Shown piece after piece: positions 9,224 to 15,234 of a DNA stretch of 35,351 nt. Position 1 is the first letter of the stretch; each line of letters starts with the position of its first letter. The stretch is taken from positions 1 to 35,351 of the IMG/VR virus record IMGVR_UViG_3300040856_002686. The stretch is one strand, 5' to 3'. This stretch comes from a virus. The notes beneath the pieces were generated by a model that saw only the letters and a program-made list of their open reading frames with translations, was not told the origin of the DNA and did not search any database. The position numbers were made by a program, and so were the translations under genes.

Positions 9224-9628
9224 ATGGATAAATACCAAATCAGTAGAGTTCTTGAGGTATTTGATGGTTCATCATTTGAAGGAATAATTGATTTGGGTAT
9301 GGGAGTTTATCTCAAGAAAAAAATATTTTTATCTGGGATTCTCTCCCCTATAAATAATGAGAATGAAAAAGAATATTGGCAGCAAGCAAAAGATAAACTA
9401 ACATACTATCTTAGACATGCTGTTAGTGGATGTGTATATGTCCATGTTGATGAATATCATGATGATTATGTATATGGAGTAGTTTACACTAATGAGTTTG
9501 AAAACTCATTAAATTGGATTATGTTTTTGAAAGGTTATGTGTGGGATGATGGTATAGATCTTCCTTCGCAAGAAAATAAAAAAAGAGAAACTTATGTTTT
9601 GAATACACCAAATACGAGGTTAAAATGA
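9224..9628 (+). CDS. Degenerate staphylococcal-nuclease-fold protein (predicted inactive)
   Basis: 134 residues. It aligns without gaps over ~60 residues to the intact SNase encoded at 14529-14870 on the other strand: RVLEVFDGSSFE against INRIVDGDTVD, and KKKIFLSGILSPIN against NQRIRLSGINAPET. All catalytic positions are changed: Asp16 to Ser, Arg35 to Phe, Glu43 to Ile, Arg84 to Tyr. The OB-fold is therefore probably retained while nuclease chemistry is lost, suggesting a binding or structural role. It starts 5 nt after the glycan fusion gene and overlaps pcyA by 4 nt (ATGA). Confidence 0.65.
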   Translation: MDKYQISRVLEVFDGSSFEGIIDLGMGVYLKKKIFLSGILSPINNENEKEYWQQAKDKLTYYLRHAVSGCVYVHVDEYHDDYVYGVVYTNEFENSLNWIMFLKGYVWDDGIDLPSQENKKRETYVLNTPNTRLK

Positions 9629-10329
9629 GAGATTTACACCCATTAATTCAAAGTCTTGCTGATTCAATTTTGGATAGTTGGAATGAGCACTTTGAAATGA
9701 AAGAAATAGAAATACCAGAAGAATTTGGTAGAATTGAAAAATCTTCTGGAGATGAAGAAGAAGTTTATATTGAAAACTATGTATGGGAAACTGAAAAGTT
9801 TAGGAAGATTCATTTGGAAGTTGCCCAGATGAAATCTGGACTTGATATTCTTCATACAAATATGTACCCGAGATATGAGTATGATTTACCGATCTTTGGT
9901 GCTGATATTGTTGCATCTTCAAAATCAGTTGGAGCGGCAATTGTTGATATTAGTTCTATTAAAGAAGATAGATCACTTCCAGAGTCTTATAAAATTTTGG
10001 ATATTGTATCTGATCGAGAATTTGAGAAAGATAAAAAAATGCCTGAGTGGGGGGATGTATTCTCCGAGTACTGTGTATTTGTGAGTCCGACTGAAGAAGA
10101 ATATAATAAGTTTGTAAATATAGCATTTACATATTTAAACTATCATTGTGCTATTTCTAATATTACTAAACCTGTTGGGAATGTTCAAGAAAATTATGAG
10201 GGGCATAAACATTACTGTGAAAAGCAAAGAAAAAATAATAAAACTAGAGGAGTTTTAAAGAGTATTTTTGGTGATGAATTTGCTGATAAATATATTTCAG
10301 AAATGTTATTTGATTACCCAGAGATCTAA
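9625..10329 (+). CDS. pcyA: Phycocyanobilin:ferredoxin oxidoreductase PcyA
   Basis: 234 residues, full length for ferredoxin-dependent bilin reductases. It matches PcyA more closely than PebA/PebS: HPLIQSLADSI, FRKIHLEVAQ, SGLDILHTNMYP, LPIFGADIVAS, EWGDVFSEYCVFVSP, HYCEKQRKNNKTRGVL and EMLFDYP all have PcyA counterparts. The catalytic Glu76-His88-Asp105 of Synechocystis PcyA correspond here to Glu65, His77 and Asp94, with identical spacing (12 and 17). The enzyme reduces biliverdin by four electrons to phycocyanobilin using reduced ferredoxin. It has a GAGG ribosome site and an ATGA overlap with the dead SNase gene. A phage ferredoxin is encoded at 12077. Confidence 0.95.
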   Translation: MRDLHPLIQSLADSILDSWNEHFEMKEIEIPEEFGRIEKSSGDEEEVYIENYVWETEKFRKIHLEVAQMKSGLDILHTNMYPRYEYDLPIFGADIVASSKSVGAAIVDISSIKEDRSLPESYKILDIVSDREFEKDKKMPEWGDVFSEYCVFVSPTEEEYNKFVNIAFTYLNYHCAISNITKPVGNVQENYEGHKHYCEKQRKNNKTRGVLKSIFGDEFADKYISEMLFDYPEI

Positions 10330-10739
10330 TGGAAGAACCAAGAACCACAGAAGTTATTCATAGTATAACTTATGCTGAAGATACTTCTACATCAGAAGTT
10401 GATTTGGAACCTAAATTGGAAGGAGTTGATCTTGATAATGCTCAGGAACTTGCTGATTATTACATGGCAAAGAGTGGTGTTCTTGACTCAGATCAATTGG
10501 AGGTTGAAAAAAAAGAAAAAGAACTTCGTGAAGATATTAGACAAGTTGTAGAAAACAAAGAAGATCTTATAGAATATCTTTGCAATCTTCATGCTTCTAT
10601 TGAAGTTATGGAAGAAAGGATATATGAACTTGAATTAAAAGCGGCACAGAAAGAAAAACAATCGGTAGAATCTTTAAGAAAACCACAAACTCCAGGTCTT
10701 GGTGGTGGATTAAGTCAATTACCTTTTGGTCTCATTTAA
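10329..10739 (+). CDS. Acidic coiled-coil hypothetical protein
   Basis: 136 residues. The middle (~50-115) is a long charged helix with heptad character (DQLEVEKKEKELREDI, IEVMEERIYELELKAAQKEK). The C-terminus is Gly/Pro-rich and ends GLGGGLSQLPFGLI. No enzyme motif. The ATG overlaps the pcyA stop by one base (TAATG), so it is translated from the pcyA transcript, and the next promoter lies just after it. It may be a virion or scaffold-like protein; I do not recognise the family. Confidence 0.75.
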   Translation: MEEPRTTEVIHSITYAEDTSTSEVDLEPKLEGVDLDNAQELADYYMAKSGVLDSDQLEVEKKEKELREDIRQVVENKEDLIEYLCNLHASIEVMEERIYELELKAAQKEKQSVESLRKPQTPGLGGGLSQLPFGLI

Positions 10740-10749
10740 TTTATACTGC

Positions 10750-10784
10750 TTGACAAAACTTGGGACCAGTGCTATCCTAAATAG
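10750..10784 (+). promoter_or_regulatory. Promoter of the outer-membrane protein gene
   Basis: -35 TTGACA (10750-10755), a 17-bp spacer and -10 TATCCT (10773-10778). The overlapping CTAAATAG (10777-10784) resembles a late box. The gene starts at 10823, leaving a leader of about 40 nt. Confidence 0.65.
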
Positions 10785-10822
10785 GTGTTGAGGATTCTGT
10801 TGTAATTCTTAACACTTTTTAA

Positions 10823-11686
10823 ATGTCGTTTAGTACTAAGACACTTATGTTTATTCGCTCTATTATTGCTGCCACTGCTGCTGTTGCTACTGCTGCTCCT
10901 GCTATGGCTGCTCCACTTTCTGATGTTCAACCAACTGATTGGGCATATCAGGCAATCGTAAACCTGAACACAGAGTATGGTTGCCTCGTTGGTTTCCCCG
11001 ATGGAACTTTCCGTGGTGGTGAACCTGCTACCCGCGATCAAATGGCAGCACTTGTAAATCACTGCCTGGATAATATTAGTGCTTTCACTAGTGCCGAAGA
11101 TGCCAAACTCGCTGCTGCACTTCGTGCCACCAATGGTCGCGTAAATACTCTTGAAGTTGCCGCTGCACAGAAGGCAGAAGGTGTTGGTAACTACCTCGGT
11201 GCTGGTGTGCTCCTGAACCAGCAAGGCACTGCTGGTAACGGTTACGATGCTGAGCGTACCATCTCTGGTGGTACTATCCAAGCACGTTACGCTGCCAAGA
11301 CCTTCAGTAACCAGAATGCTATCTCTGTTCGTCCTTATGCGAACTTTGTTGGCACTCCTTCTGGTGAAATCGGCGCTGGTGGCGGTGCTCTGCTGTCCTA
11401 TGACTGGAGCATTTCTCGTGCCAAGTCTGGTGTAAGCCGTGCTAACATCTACACTGGTGTTGGTTACCAGATTCCTTTCGTAAACAACACCGCTGCTAAC
11501 TATCAGTCTGCTGTTGGTGAGAGGGGTCAAGTTGTTCTTGCTGTGGGTGTTGAAGGTCGTCTGACCAACTCTCTTGTTGGTTTTGCTGATCTGAAGTTCC
11601 CCACTACCACTGCTGCTAACAGTTATGGTACTACTGGTGGTACTTATTCACCAGTGTTCACCACTGGTCTTGGTTTCAAGTTCTGA
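10823..11686 (+). CDS. SLH-domain outer-membrane beta-barrel protein (mini-porin-like)
   Basis: 287 residues. A signal peptide (hydrophobic Ala-rich stretch to PAMA, ~30; the start could also be ATG 10850) is followed by one SLH domain (~32-85, LSDVQPTDWAYQAI, GFPDGTFRGG, ATRDQMAALVNHCLD). Next come a short helical linker (SAEDAKLAAALRATNGRV) and ~185 residues of alternating beta strands ending in GLGFKF with terminal Phe, the outer-membrane barrel signature. SLH-linker-barrel is the plan of cyanobacterial porins (SomA/OprB type), but those are ~500+ residues; this barrel could hold about 8 strands. The gene is GC-richer and more host-like in codon use than the island before it, suggesting host origin. 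Likely exported by the host to its outer membrane during infection; a virion role is not excluded. Confidence 0.8.
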   Translation: MSFSTKTLMFIRSIIAATAAVATAAPAMAAPLSDVQPTDWAYQAIVNLNTEYGCLVGFPDGTFRGGEPATRDQMAALVNHCLDNISAFTSAEDAKLAAALRATNGRVNTLEVAAAQKAEGVGNYLGAGVLLNQQGTAGNGYDAERTISGGTIQARYAAKTFSNQNAISVRPYANFVGTPSGEIGAGGGALLSYDWSISRAKSGVSRANIYTGVGYQIPFVNNTAANYQSAVGERGQVVLAVGVEGRLTNSLVGFADLKFPTTTAANSYGTTGGTYSPVFTTGLGFKF

Positions 11687-11710
11687 TAAACGGTTAGGAA
11701 ATCGTAACAT

Positions 11711-11733
11711 GGGGGTTGACATGAACCCCCTTT
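11711..11733 (+). terminator. Hairpin, possible terminator, overlapping a -35 box
   Basis: GGGGGTT (11711-11717), loop GACATG, AACCCCC (11724-11730), then TTT. It lies 25 nt after the outer-membrane protein stop. The T-run is short, so termination may be partial. The hairpin contains the TTGACA of the next promoter. Confidence 0.45.
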
Positions 11734-11745
11734 CTCATATATACT
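11716..11745 (+). promoter_or_regulatory. Sigma70-type promoter of hli
   Basis: TTGACA (11716-11721), an 18-bp spacer and TATACT (11740-11745). ATG of hli follows at 11772. Confidence 0.7.
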
Positions 11746-11771
11746 TTTGTTGTAAATCTTTACAAAACATA

Positions 11772-11981
11772 ATGACTGTTACAAAAAATGAGTTCGGGCA
11801 AATGAATGTGTTTGCTAAAGAACCTACGATGTGGATGTCTAAAGAAGACATTGAACGTTATGGTTTTGAACCTTATGCTGAGAAGGCAGAAAAGATGAAT
11901 GGTCGTTGGGCAATGCTTAGTATCATCTCAGGTATCATCTCTTATGCTGCTACTGGCAAACTGTTCTTTGGTATCTTTTGA
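11772..11981 (+). CDS. hli: High-light-inducible protein (single-helix chlorophyll-binding)
   Basis: 69 residues from ATG 11772; the frame is open further upstream but only through the terminator and promoter. The C-terminal half is the Hli signature [16 protein letters not shown], one transmembrane helix with the chlorophyll-binding E-x-x-N-G-R-x-A-M motif, ending in [10 protein letters not shown]. Hli proteins sit in the thylakoid membrane near photosystem II and protect against excess light; phage copies are thought to keep photosynthesis running during infection. It is preceded by its own sigma70-like promoter and followed at once by the ferredoxin promoter, whose -35 begins 3 nt after the stop. 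Confidence 0.95.
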   Translation: MTVTKNEFGQMNVFAKEPTMWMSKEDIERYGFEPYAEKAEKMNGRWAMLSIISGIISYAATGKLFFGIF

Positions 11982-11984
11982 CAC

Positions 11985-12013
11985 TTGACAATGACGGAAC
12001 TTCTCTTTACAAT
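11985..12013 (+). promoter_or_regulatory. Strong sigma70-type promoter of petF
   Basis: Perfect TTGACA (11985-11990), exactly 17 bp, then TACAAT (12008-12013). The transcript start would be near 12020, giving a leader of about 55 nt before petF. Confidence 0.8.
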
Positions 12014-12076
12014 GACAAGCGTTGCCTTCTTCGTACTACTGGCAGTATCCTTAGAAAAAATTTGCGAGACTTATTT

Positions 12077-12373
12077 ATGACCACTTTTAATGTTACTCTT
12101 CAGTCCCCTGATGGTACTGAAACTACTATTGAATGTCCTGATGATATGTACATTCTTGAAGCAGCAGAAGAAGCAGGTGTTGACCTAAACTACTCTTGTC
12201 GTGCTGGTGCTTGTTCTTCTTGTGCTGGTAAACTTATTTCTGGTACTGTAGATAATGAGGAACAGTCGTTCCTTGATGATGAGCAACAAGCAGAAGGTTG
12301 GGTTCTAACTTGTGTAGCATATCCAACTAGTGACTGTGTTATTCTTACAGAGCAAGAGGAGAACCTGAATTGA
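12077..12373 (+). CDS. petF: [2Fe-2S] plant-type ferredoxin
   Basis: 98 residues from ATG 12077; an upstream in-frame ATG at 11978 lies before the promoter and is rejected. The four cluster cysteines are Cys41, Cys46, Cys49 and Cys79 in [14 protein letters not shown] and VLTCVAYP, with the canonical CX4CX2CX29C spacing. The protein is acidic at the C-terminus like photosynthetic ferredoxins. It would carry electrons from photosystem I to acceptors; PcyA, encoded 1.7 kb upstream, is the obvious phage partner because bilin reduction is ferredoxin-dependent. Partner specificity is inference. It has its own promoter. Confidence 0.95.
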   Translation: MTTFNVTLQSPDGTETTIECPDDMYILEAAEEAGVDLNYSCRAGACSSCAGKLISGTVDNEEQSFLDDEQQAEGWVLTCVAYPTSDCVILTEQEENLN

Positions 12374-12391
12374 AACAAAAACACCCTTATA

Positions 12392-12526
12392 ATGCTTAAA
12401 TATACTCTTGCTCGACTTCGATGGGGTTCTCTATCCCCACAACAAAAAGAAATCCTAAAAGGTATGTCTTTTATTCAAGTGTTTAAAAGACCTTATCTAG
12501 AATCTAAACTTTTCAAACATTATTAA
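12392..12526 (+). CDS. Small basic hypothetical protein (44 aa)
   Basis: 44 residues: MLKYTLARLRWGSLSPQQKE at the start and FKRPYLESKLFKHY at the end. It lies between petF and the second hli with no room wasted, 18 nt after the petF stop, and its stop overlaps the ribosome site of hli. Codon use looks coding (no rare runs). The function is unknown and there is no membrane segment. Likely real because it fills the only gap in a tight operon. Confidence 0.5.
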   Translation: MLKYTLARLRWGSLSPQQKEILKGMSFIQVFKRPYLESKLFKHY

Positions 12527-12538
12527 GGAGAAAGAACA

Positions 12539-12658
12539 ATGAAATTCGGTTTTACCCCTGAGGCAGAAATCCTTAACAGTCGTCTCGCAATGCTTGGATT
12601 TGTAATTGCCGTGGGAACTTATCTCACTACTGGTCAAATTATTCCAGGCGTATTCTGA
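12539..12658 (+). CDS. hli: Short high-light-inducible protein (39 aa)
   Basis: 39 residues: MKFGFTPEAEILNSRLAMLG followed by FVIAVGTYLTTGQIIPGVF. This is the minimal Hli core: the E-x-x-N-S-R-x-A-M helix with Asn-Ser in place of Asn-Gly, plus the C-terminal TGQ tail. The ribosome site AAGGAGAA lies 8 nt upstream. The protein is the shortest form of the family seen in cyanophages. It shares the transcript with petF and the 44-residue protein, and a strong terminator follows 23 nt after the stop. Confidence 0.92.
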   Translation: MKFGFTPEAEILNSRLAMLGFVIAVGTYLTTGQIIPGVF

Positions 12659-12680
12659 TTAAAACATATTCATAAACTTC

Positions 12681-12715
12681 AACTCTACCTATAAATAATA
12701 GGTAGAGTTTTTTTT
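12681..12715 (+). terminator. Rho-independent terminator after petF-hli
   Basis: A perfect 12-bp inverted repeat, AACTCTACCTAT / ATAGGTAGAGTT, with a 5-nt loop AAATA, followed by eight T. It ends the hli-petF-hli segment. Confidence 0.9.
12690..12697 (+). promoter_or_regulatory. T4-type late box inside the terminator loop
   Basis: Exact TATAAATA, the T4 late consensus, spans the left-arm end and loop of the terminator. It sits 23 bp before the ATG at 12720, so the same DNA may end one transcript and start the endolysin transcript. Confidence 0.5.
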
Positions 12716-12719
12716 GTTT

Positions 12720-12878
12720 ATGCCTAGAAACTATATTACGAAGGATGAGATGAAGGTTCTTATACTTAAACAAAAACATAAACTAATTGAAGAACCTTAT
12801 TACACATCAGATTCAAAAGCAGTTGCTAGTAAACACTTAAATGAACTCCTAGATAGATTAGATAAGTTTAGGTACTAA
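12720..12878 (+). CDS. Small hypothetical protein upstream of endolysin (52 aa)
   Basis: 52 residues, basic and helical: MPRNYITKDEMKVLILKQKH, then KLIEEPYYTSDSKAVASKHL. No membrane segment and no recognised family. It lies 4 nt after the terminator T-run and its stop is one base before the endolysin ATG, so the two are probably expressed together from the late box at 12690. A regulatory or lysis-related role is possible only by position. Confidence 0.6.
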   Translation: MPRNYITKDEMKVLILKQKHKLIEEPYYTSDSKAVASKHLNELLDRLDKFRY

Positions 12879-12879
12879 T

Positions 12880-14145
12880 ATGCAAATAGAACTAACAAAT
12901 TTCTTTATATACTTTGATGAAAAGAACCCAAAACATCTTGCTGCTGCAGATGATTTTGAAAGATTGCTTCTGGAAAAAGCACCAGAACTTCTAGAAGATG
13001 ATTCAAACTGGGTGAGAATTTACAGGGCAAGAAATAAAACATCTAATGAAATACTATTAGATGTTCCTTGGTATCCCCAAACAGATAACTATAGACTTCC
13101 AGATAGTACTTGCAACTCTTCTGCTTGTGCTATGTATCTTGAATTTCTTAAACCTGGATCTTTACCATCAGGACCAAAGGGTGATGATGCTTATTTGAAG
13201 AAGGTATTAGCACTTGGAGATTCAACTGATCATTCAATTCAGACGAGAGTTTTGGAATCTTATGGGATCAAGTCTACATTTAAGTACAATTTAGGTTTTG
13301 ATGATTTGGATGCTGAACTTCTTGCGGGTCGTCCGGTAGTTCTTGGAATTCTACATCGTGGACCAGAAACTGCACCTACAGGGTCTGGACATATGATTGT
13401 TTGTATTGGTAAAACTGAGAGTGGAGATTATTATGCACATGACCCTTATGGTTCCATTTATGATGGGTATACAAAAGCAGTAACAAATGGGAAAGGAGTT
13501 ATCTATAAGAAATCTACCTTAGAAAGACGATGGACGGTTAAGAATCCAAAAGATGGTTGGGGAAGAATCTTTGAACCCGTAAAAAAAGTAGAAGAGGCAC
13601 CATCACAGGGTGGTGCCTTACCAACCAAAAAGCAACTAGCATACATTTGGAATTGTCAAGAGTCTCTTATTAAAGATGAGGAAGTTTCAGAACTTCATAA
13701 ATGTTTGTTGGAATTTGATATAACAACAAAACCAAGAATAAGACACTTCTTGGCACAATGTTCACATGAAAGTAATGGTGGTCGTTGGATGAAAGAACTT
13801 GCTTCTGGTTGGGATTATGAAGGTAGAAAAGATCTAGGTAATACTCAAAATGGTGATGGTCCCAGGTATAAGGGTGCTGGATTTATTCAATTAACTGGAA
13901 GATATAATTATCAAAAGTTTTCTGACTATATCAAAGACCCAAAGGTGATGGGTGGTGTTAATTATGTTGCAGAGAACTATGCATTTACTGCTTCGGGATT
14001 CTGGTGGATGTCGAATAAAATGAATCAATTGTGTGACTCAGGTGCAACATGCCGTCAGGTATCTGCAAGAGTTAATGGTAGAGACCCTGCTAATGGACTT
14101 GCAGACCGTGAGAAATATTATAAGAGATGTTGTGAGATTATTTAA
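12880..14145 (+). CDS. Bifunctional endolysin: C39-like peptidase + GH19 glycosidase
   Basis: 421 residues with two wall-degrading domains. N-terminal (~60-235): C39/papain-like peptidase with Gln67 (PWYPQTDN), nucleophile Cys78 (DSTCNSSACAM), His171 (GSGHMIVCIG) and Asp188 (YYAHDPYG) in family order. C-terminal (~250-421): GH19 chitinase/lysozyme with HFLAQCSHESNGG (catalytic acid Glu297) and RYKGAGFIQLTGRYNY, the GH19 signature. GH19 phage enzymes cut peptidoglycan glycan strands; the C39 half may cut the peptide. No signal peptide, so release needs a holin. Late expression is likely from the box at 12690. A terminator lies just past the stop. Confidence 0.88.
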   Translation: MQIELTNFFIYFDEKNPKHLAAADDFERLLLEKAPELLEDDSNWVRIYRARNKTSNEILLDVPWYPQTDNYRLPDSTCNSSACAMYLEFLKPGSLPSGPKGDDAYLKKVLALGDSTDHSIQTRVLESYGIKSTFKYNLGFDDLDAELLAGRPVVLGILHRGPETAPTGSGHMIVCIGKTESGDYYAHDPYGSIYDGYTKAVTNGKGVIYKKSTLERRWTVKNPKDGWGRIFEPVKKVEEAPSQGGALPTKKQLAYIWNCQESLIKDEEVSELHKCLLEFDITTKPRIRHFLAQCSHESNGGRWMKELASGWDYEGRKDLGNTQNGDGPRYKGAGFIQLTGRYNYQKFSDYIKDPKVMGGVNYVAENYAFTASGFWWMSNKMNQLCDSGATCRQVSARVNGRDPANGLADREKYYKRCCEII

Positions 14146-14468
14146 TCTTCCTCGACTTTAGTTCTAAGTGCAATTACTGTAGTTAGAATTGCTAATAAAG
14201 TTTCATACCCCCTTCTTTCAGACTCTTTGCAGTTTAGAGGAGGGGGATTTTTTAATTTGCCATTTAGATTTGCTTGATTCATTGAACCCGGAATCATAAA
14301 GTTACAAGAAACAAAGTTGATTCCAACGAATCCAATGATGGCACAACAGATAACAAAGATTAACCTATTTAATACGGAACCCTTTTTTTCCACCTTTCTT
14401 GGGCGTCCTCTTGATGAACCTGACGACCTCTGCTGGTTGGTTCTTTGGTTTGGGTCTCCTGCCTTCAT
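14142..14468 (-). CDS. Single-TM membrane protein, possible lysis partner
   Basis: 108 residues. A basic Ser/Gln/Lys-rich N-terminus (~1-32) is followed by one transmembrane helix (LIFVICCAIIGFVGINFV, ~36-54) and a Cys-containing C-terminal part with ESERRGYETLLAILTTVIAL. A strong AAGGAG ribosome site lies 6 nt upstream of ATG 14468. The N-in topology next to the endolysin would suit a spanin- or holin-accessory protein, but I see no lipobox and no known motif. It converges on the endolysin gene with a 4-nt overlap of stops, and is the last gene of a coupled minus-strand chain. Confidence 0.65.
   Translation of the reverse strand: MKAGDPNQRTNQQRSSGSSRGRPRKVEKKGSVLNRLIFVICCAIIGFVGINFVSCNFMIPGSMNQANLNGKLKNPPPLNCKESERRGYETLLAILTTVIALRTKVEED
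14208..14253 (+). terminator. Terminator for endolysin, inside the opposing gene
   Basis: CCCCCTTCT (14208-14216) pairs with AGGAGGGGG (14238-14246; one T-G wobble), loop 21 nt, followed by ATTTTTT. It reads on the plus strand but is embedded in the coding sequence of the minus-strand 108-residue protein. Confidence 0.6.
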
Positions 14469-14532
14469 TGAATACTCCTTCGTTGGTAATGAGTCTTGTA
14501 ACTAACAATCCAAGAAGAAATAATCTTTTCAC
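14365..14532 (-). CDS. Out-of-frame overlapping small ORF (55 aa, GTG start)
   Basis: 55 residues starting at a GTG that overlaps the SNase stop as GTGA, the same 1-4 nt coupling used by the other genes of this chain. The start MKRLFLLGLLVTRL is hydrophobic with basic flanks, then the protein is very basic (RTPKKGGKKGFRIK). Two thirds of it overlap the 108-residue gene in another frame. It could be real (a nested membrane peptide like Rz1 in Rz) or accidental. Confidence 0.35.
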   Translation of the reverse strand: MKRLFLLGLLVTRLITNEGVFNEGRRPKPKNQPAEVVRFIKRTPKKGGKKGFRIK

Positions 14533-14870
14533 GGTATATAAGGTTTCGCGTATCCTTCATTCATCATATGAGTATTTATTGATTTATCATCATTTCCAAT
14601 ATAAATCCATCCAAGTATTCTCCCATACATGTCTTCTTTTTCTGTTTTTATTTTGAGTGGTTCTGTTGTATCTAACTTTTTTGTGAGCCATTCTTTTGAT
14701 TTCAAACCTTCTTCTTTTTCTTGTAAGTCTTTGGTTCTTGTTTCTGGTGCATTAATTCCACTGAGCCTTATTCTTTGGTTTATAGTAATGTGGAATCCAA
14801 CATCAATTGCGACATCAACTGTATCGCCATCTACGATTCGATTTATTTTTTCGATTCTATATTCGTACAT
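14529..14870 (-). CDS. Staphylococcal-nuclease (SNase) family endonuclease
   Basis: 113 residues, the bare SNase OB-fold core. Catalytic residues are intact: the DGDT loop at 14-17 (Asp16), Arg35 and Glu43 in RIRLSGINAPETRT, Asn40 in place of the usual Asp, and Arg84 in MYGRILGWIYI. SNases are calcium-dependent nucleases that cut DNA and RNA. There is no signal peptide, so it would act in the host cytoplasm, for example in host DNA breakdown. Its ATG overlaps the stop of the 30-residue membrane peptide (TAATG). A degenerate paralogue lies at 9224-9628. Confidence 0.9.
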   Translation of the reverse strand: MYEYRIEKINRIVDGDTVDVAIDVGFHITINQRIRLSGINAPETRTKDLQEKEEGLKSKEWLTKKLDTTEPLKIKTEKEDMYGRILGWIYIGNDDKSINTHMMNEGYAKPYIP

Positions 14871-14962
14871 TAGTCTAACCTAAAAATGTATACTATACAT
14901 CCTAGTGTTCCTAATAGAACTAGTCCAAGTCCTATACTCACTCCCCAGGGAAAATCAGTCAT
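14870..14962 (-). CDS. 30-residue single-helix membrane peptide
   Basis: Sequence starts MTDFPWGVSIGLGLVLLGTL and ends GCIVYIFRLD: one transmembrane helix with short polar ends. Start and stop are both fused to neighbours (ATGA with the 66-residue gene, TAATG with the SNase gene), which strongly supports translation. Size and shape recall small photosystem subunits or tiny holin-like peptides; no family can be assigned. Confidence 0.55.
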   Translation of the reverse strand: MTDFPWGVSIGLGLVLLGTLGCIVYIFRLD

Positions 14963-15159
14963 TTCCATTCCTCGTATAACTTCTTAAAATAAGCATCATA
15001 TTCTTCTAGAGTTTTGTATTTGTCAACTTCGTTTTCATCACTCCAGAAAAGTGCAATCTCGTGGAATTTCTCTTCTGCTTTTACTCTATTTACTCCATAT
15101 GTTCTGGAGAATGAAGACATCACAAAAGTCCATATCTTAACTTTATTTGTAGTTTCCAT
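14959..15159 (-). CDS. Hypothetical protein, first gene of the minus-strand chain (66 aa)
   Basis: 66 residues, charged and helical, with aromatic C-terminus (MSSFSRTYGVNRVKAEEKF, then LEEYDAYFKKLYEEWK). It is soluble and of no recognised family. It starts 23 nt downstream of a late-type AATAAATA box on the minus strand and is followed by the membrane peptide through an ATGA overlap, so it leads a four- or five-gene coupled unit reading toward the endolysin. Confidence 0.65.
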   Translation of the reverse strand: METTNKVKIWTFVMSSFSRTYGVNRVKAEEKFHEIALFWSDENEVDKYKTLEEYDAYFKKLYEEWK

Positions 15160-15181
15160 TTATTTTAGTGGAACTTACTAT

Positions 15182-15189
15182 TATTTATT
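15182..15189 (-). promoter_or_regulatory. Late-type box for the minus-strand chain
   Basis: AATAAATA on the minus strand (TATTTATT on plus), 22 bp before the ATG at 15159. It is back to back with a plus-strand late box 3 bp away. Confidence 0.5.
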
Positions 15190-15192
15190 AGG

Positions 15193-15200
15193 TATAAATA
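15193..15200 (+). promoter_or_regulatory. Late promoter box for the repeat structural gene
   Basis: Exact TATAAATA, 34 bp before ATG 15235. Confidence 0.6.
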
Positions 15201-15234
15201 ATTTTATGGCGTAAATGCTCTATTTTTTATATTA

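Noticed and set aside
10772-11530. 252-codon open frame on the minus strand across the outer-membrane protein gene
   Set aside because: The plus-strand frame has signal peptide, SLH domain and barrel end; the minus frame is Ser/Thr-rich with no motif and covers the plus-strand promoter.
11978-12076. 33-residue N-terminal extension of ferredoxin
   Set aside because: It spans the promoter at 11985-12013 and matches no ferredoxin; ATG 12077 gives the standard length.
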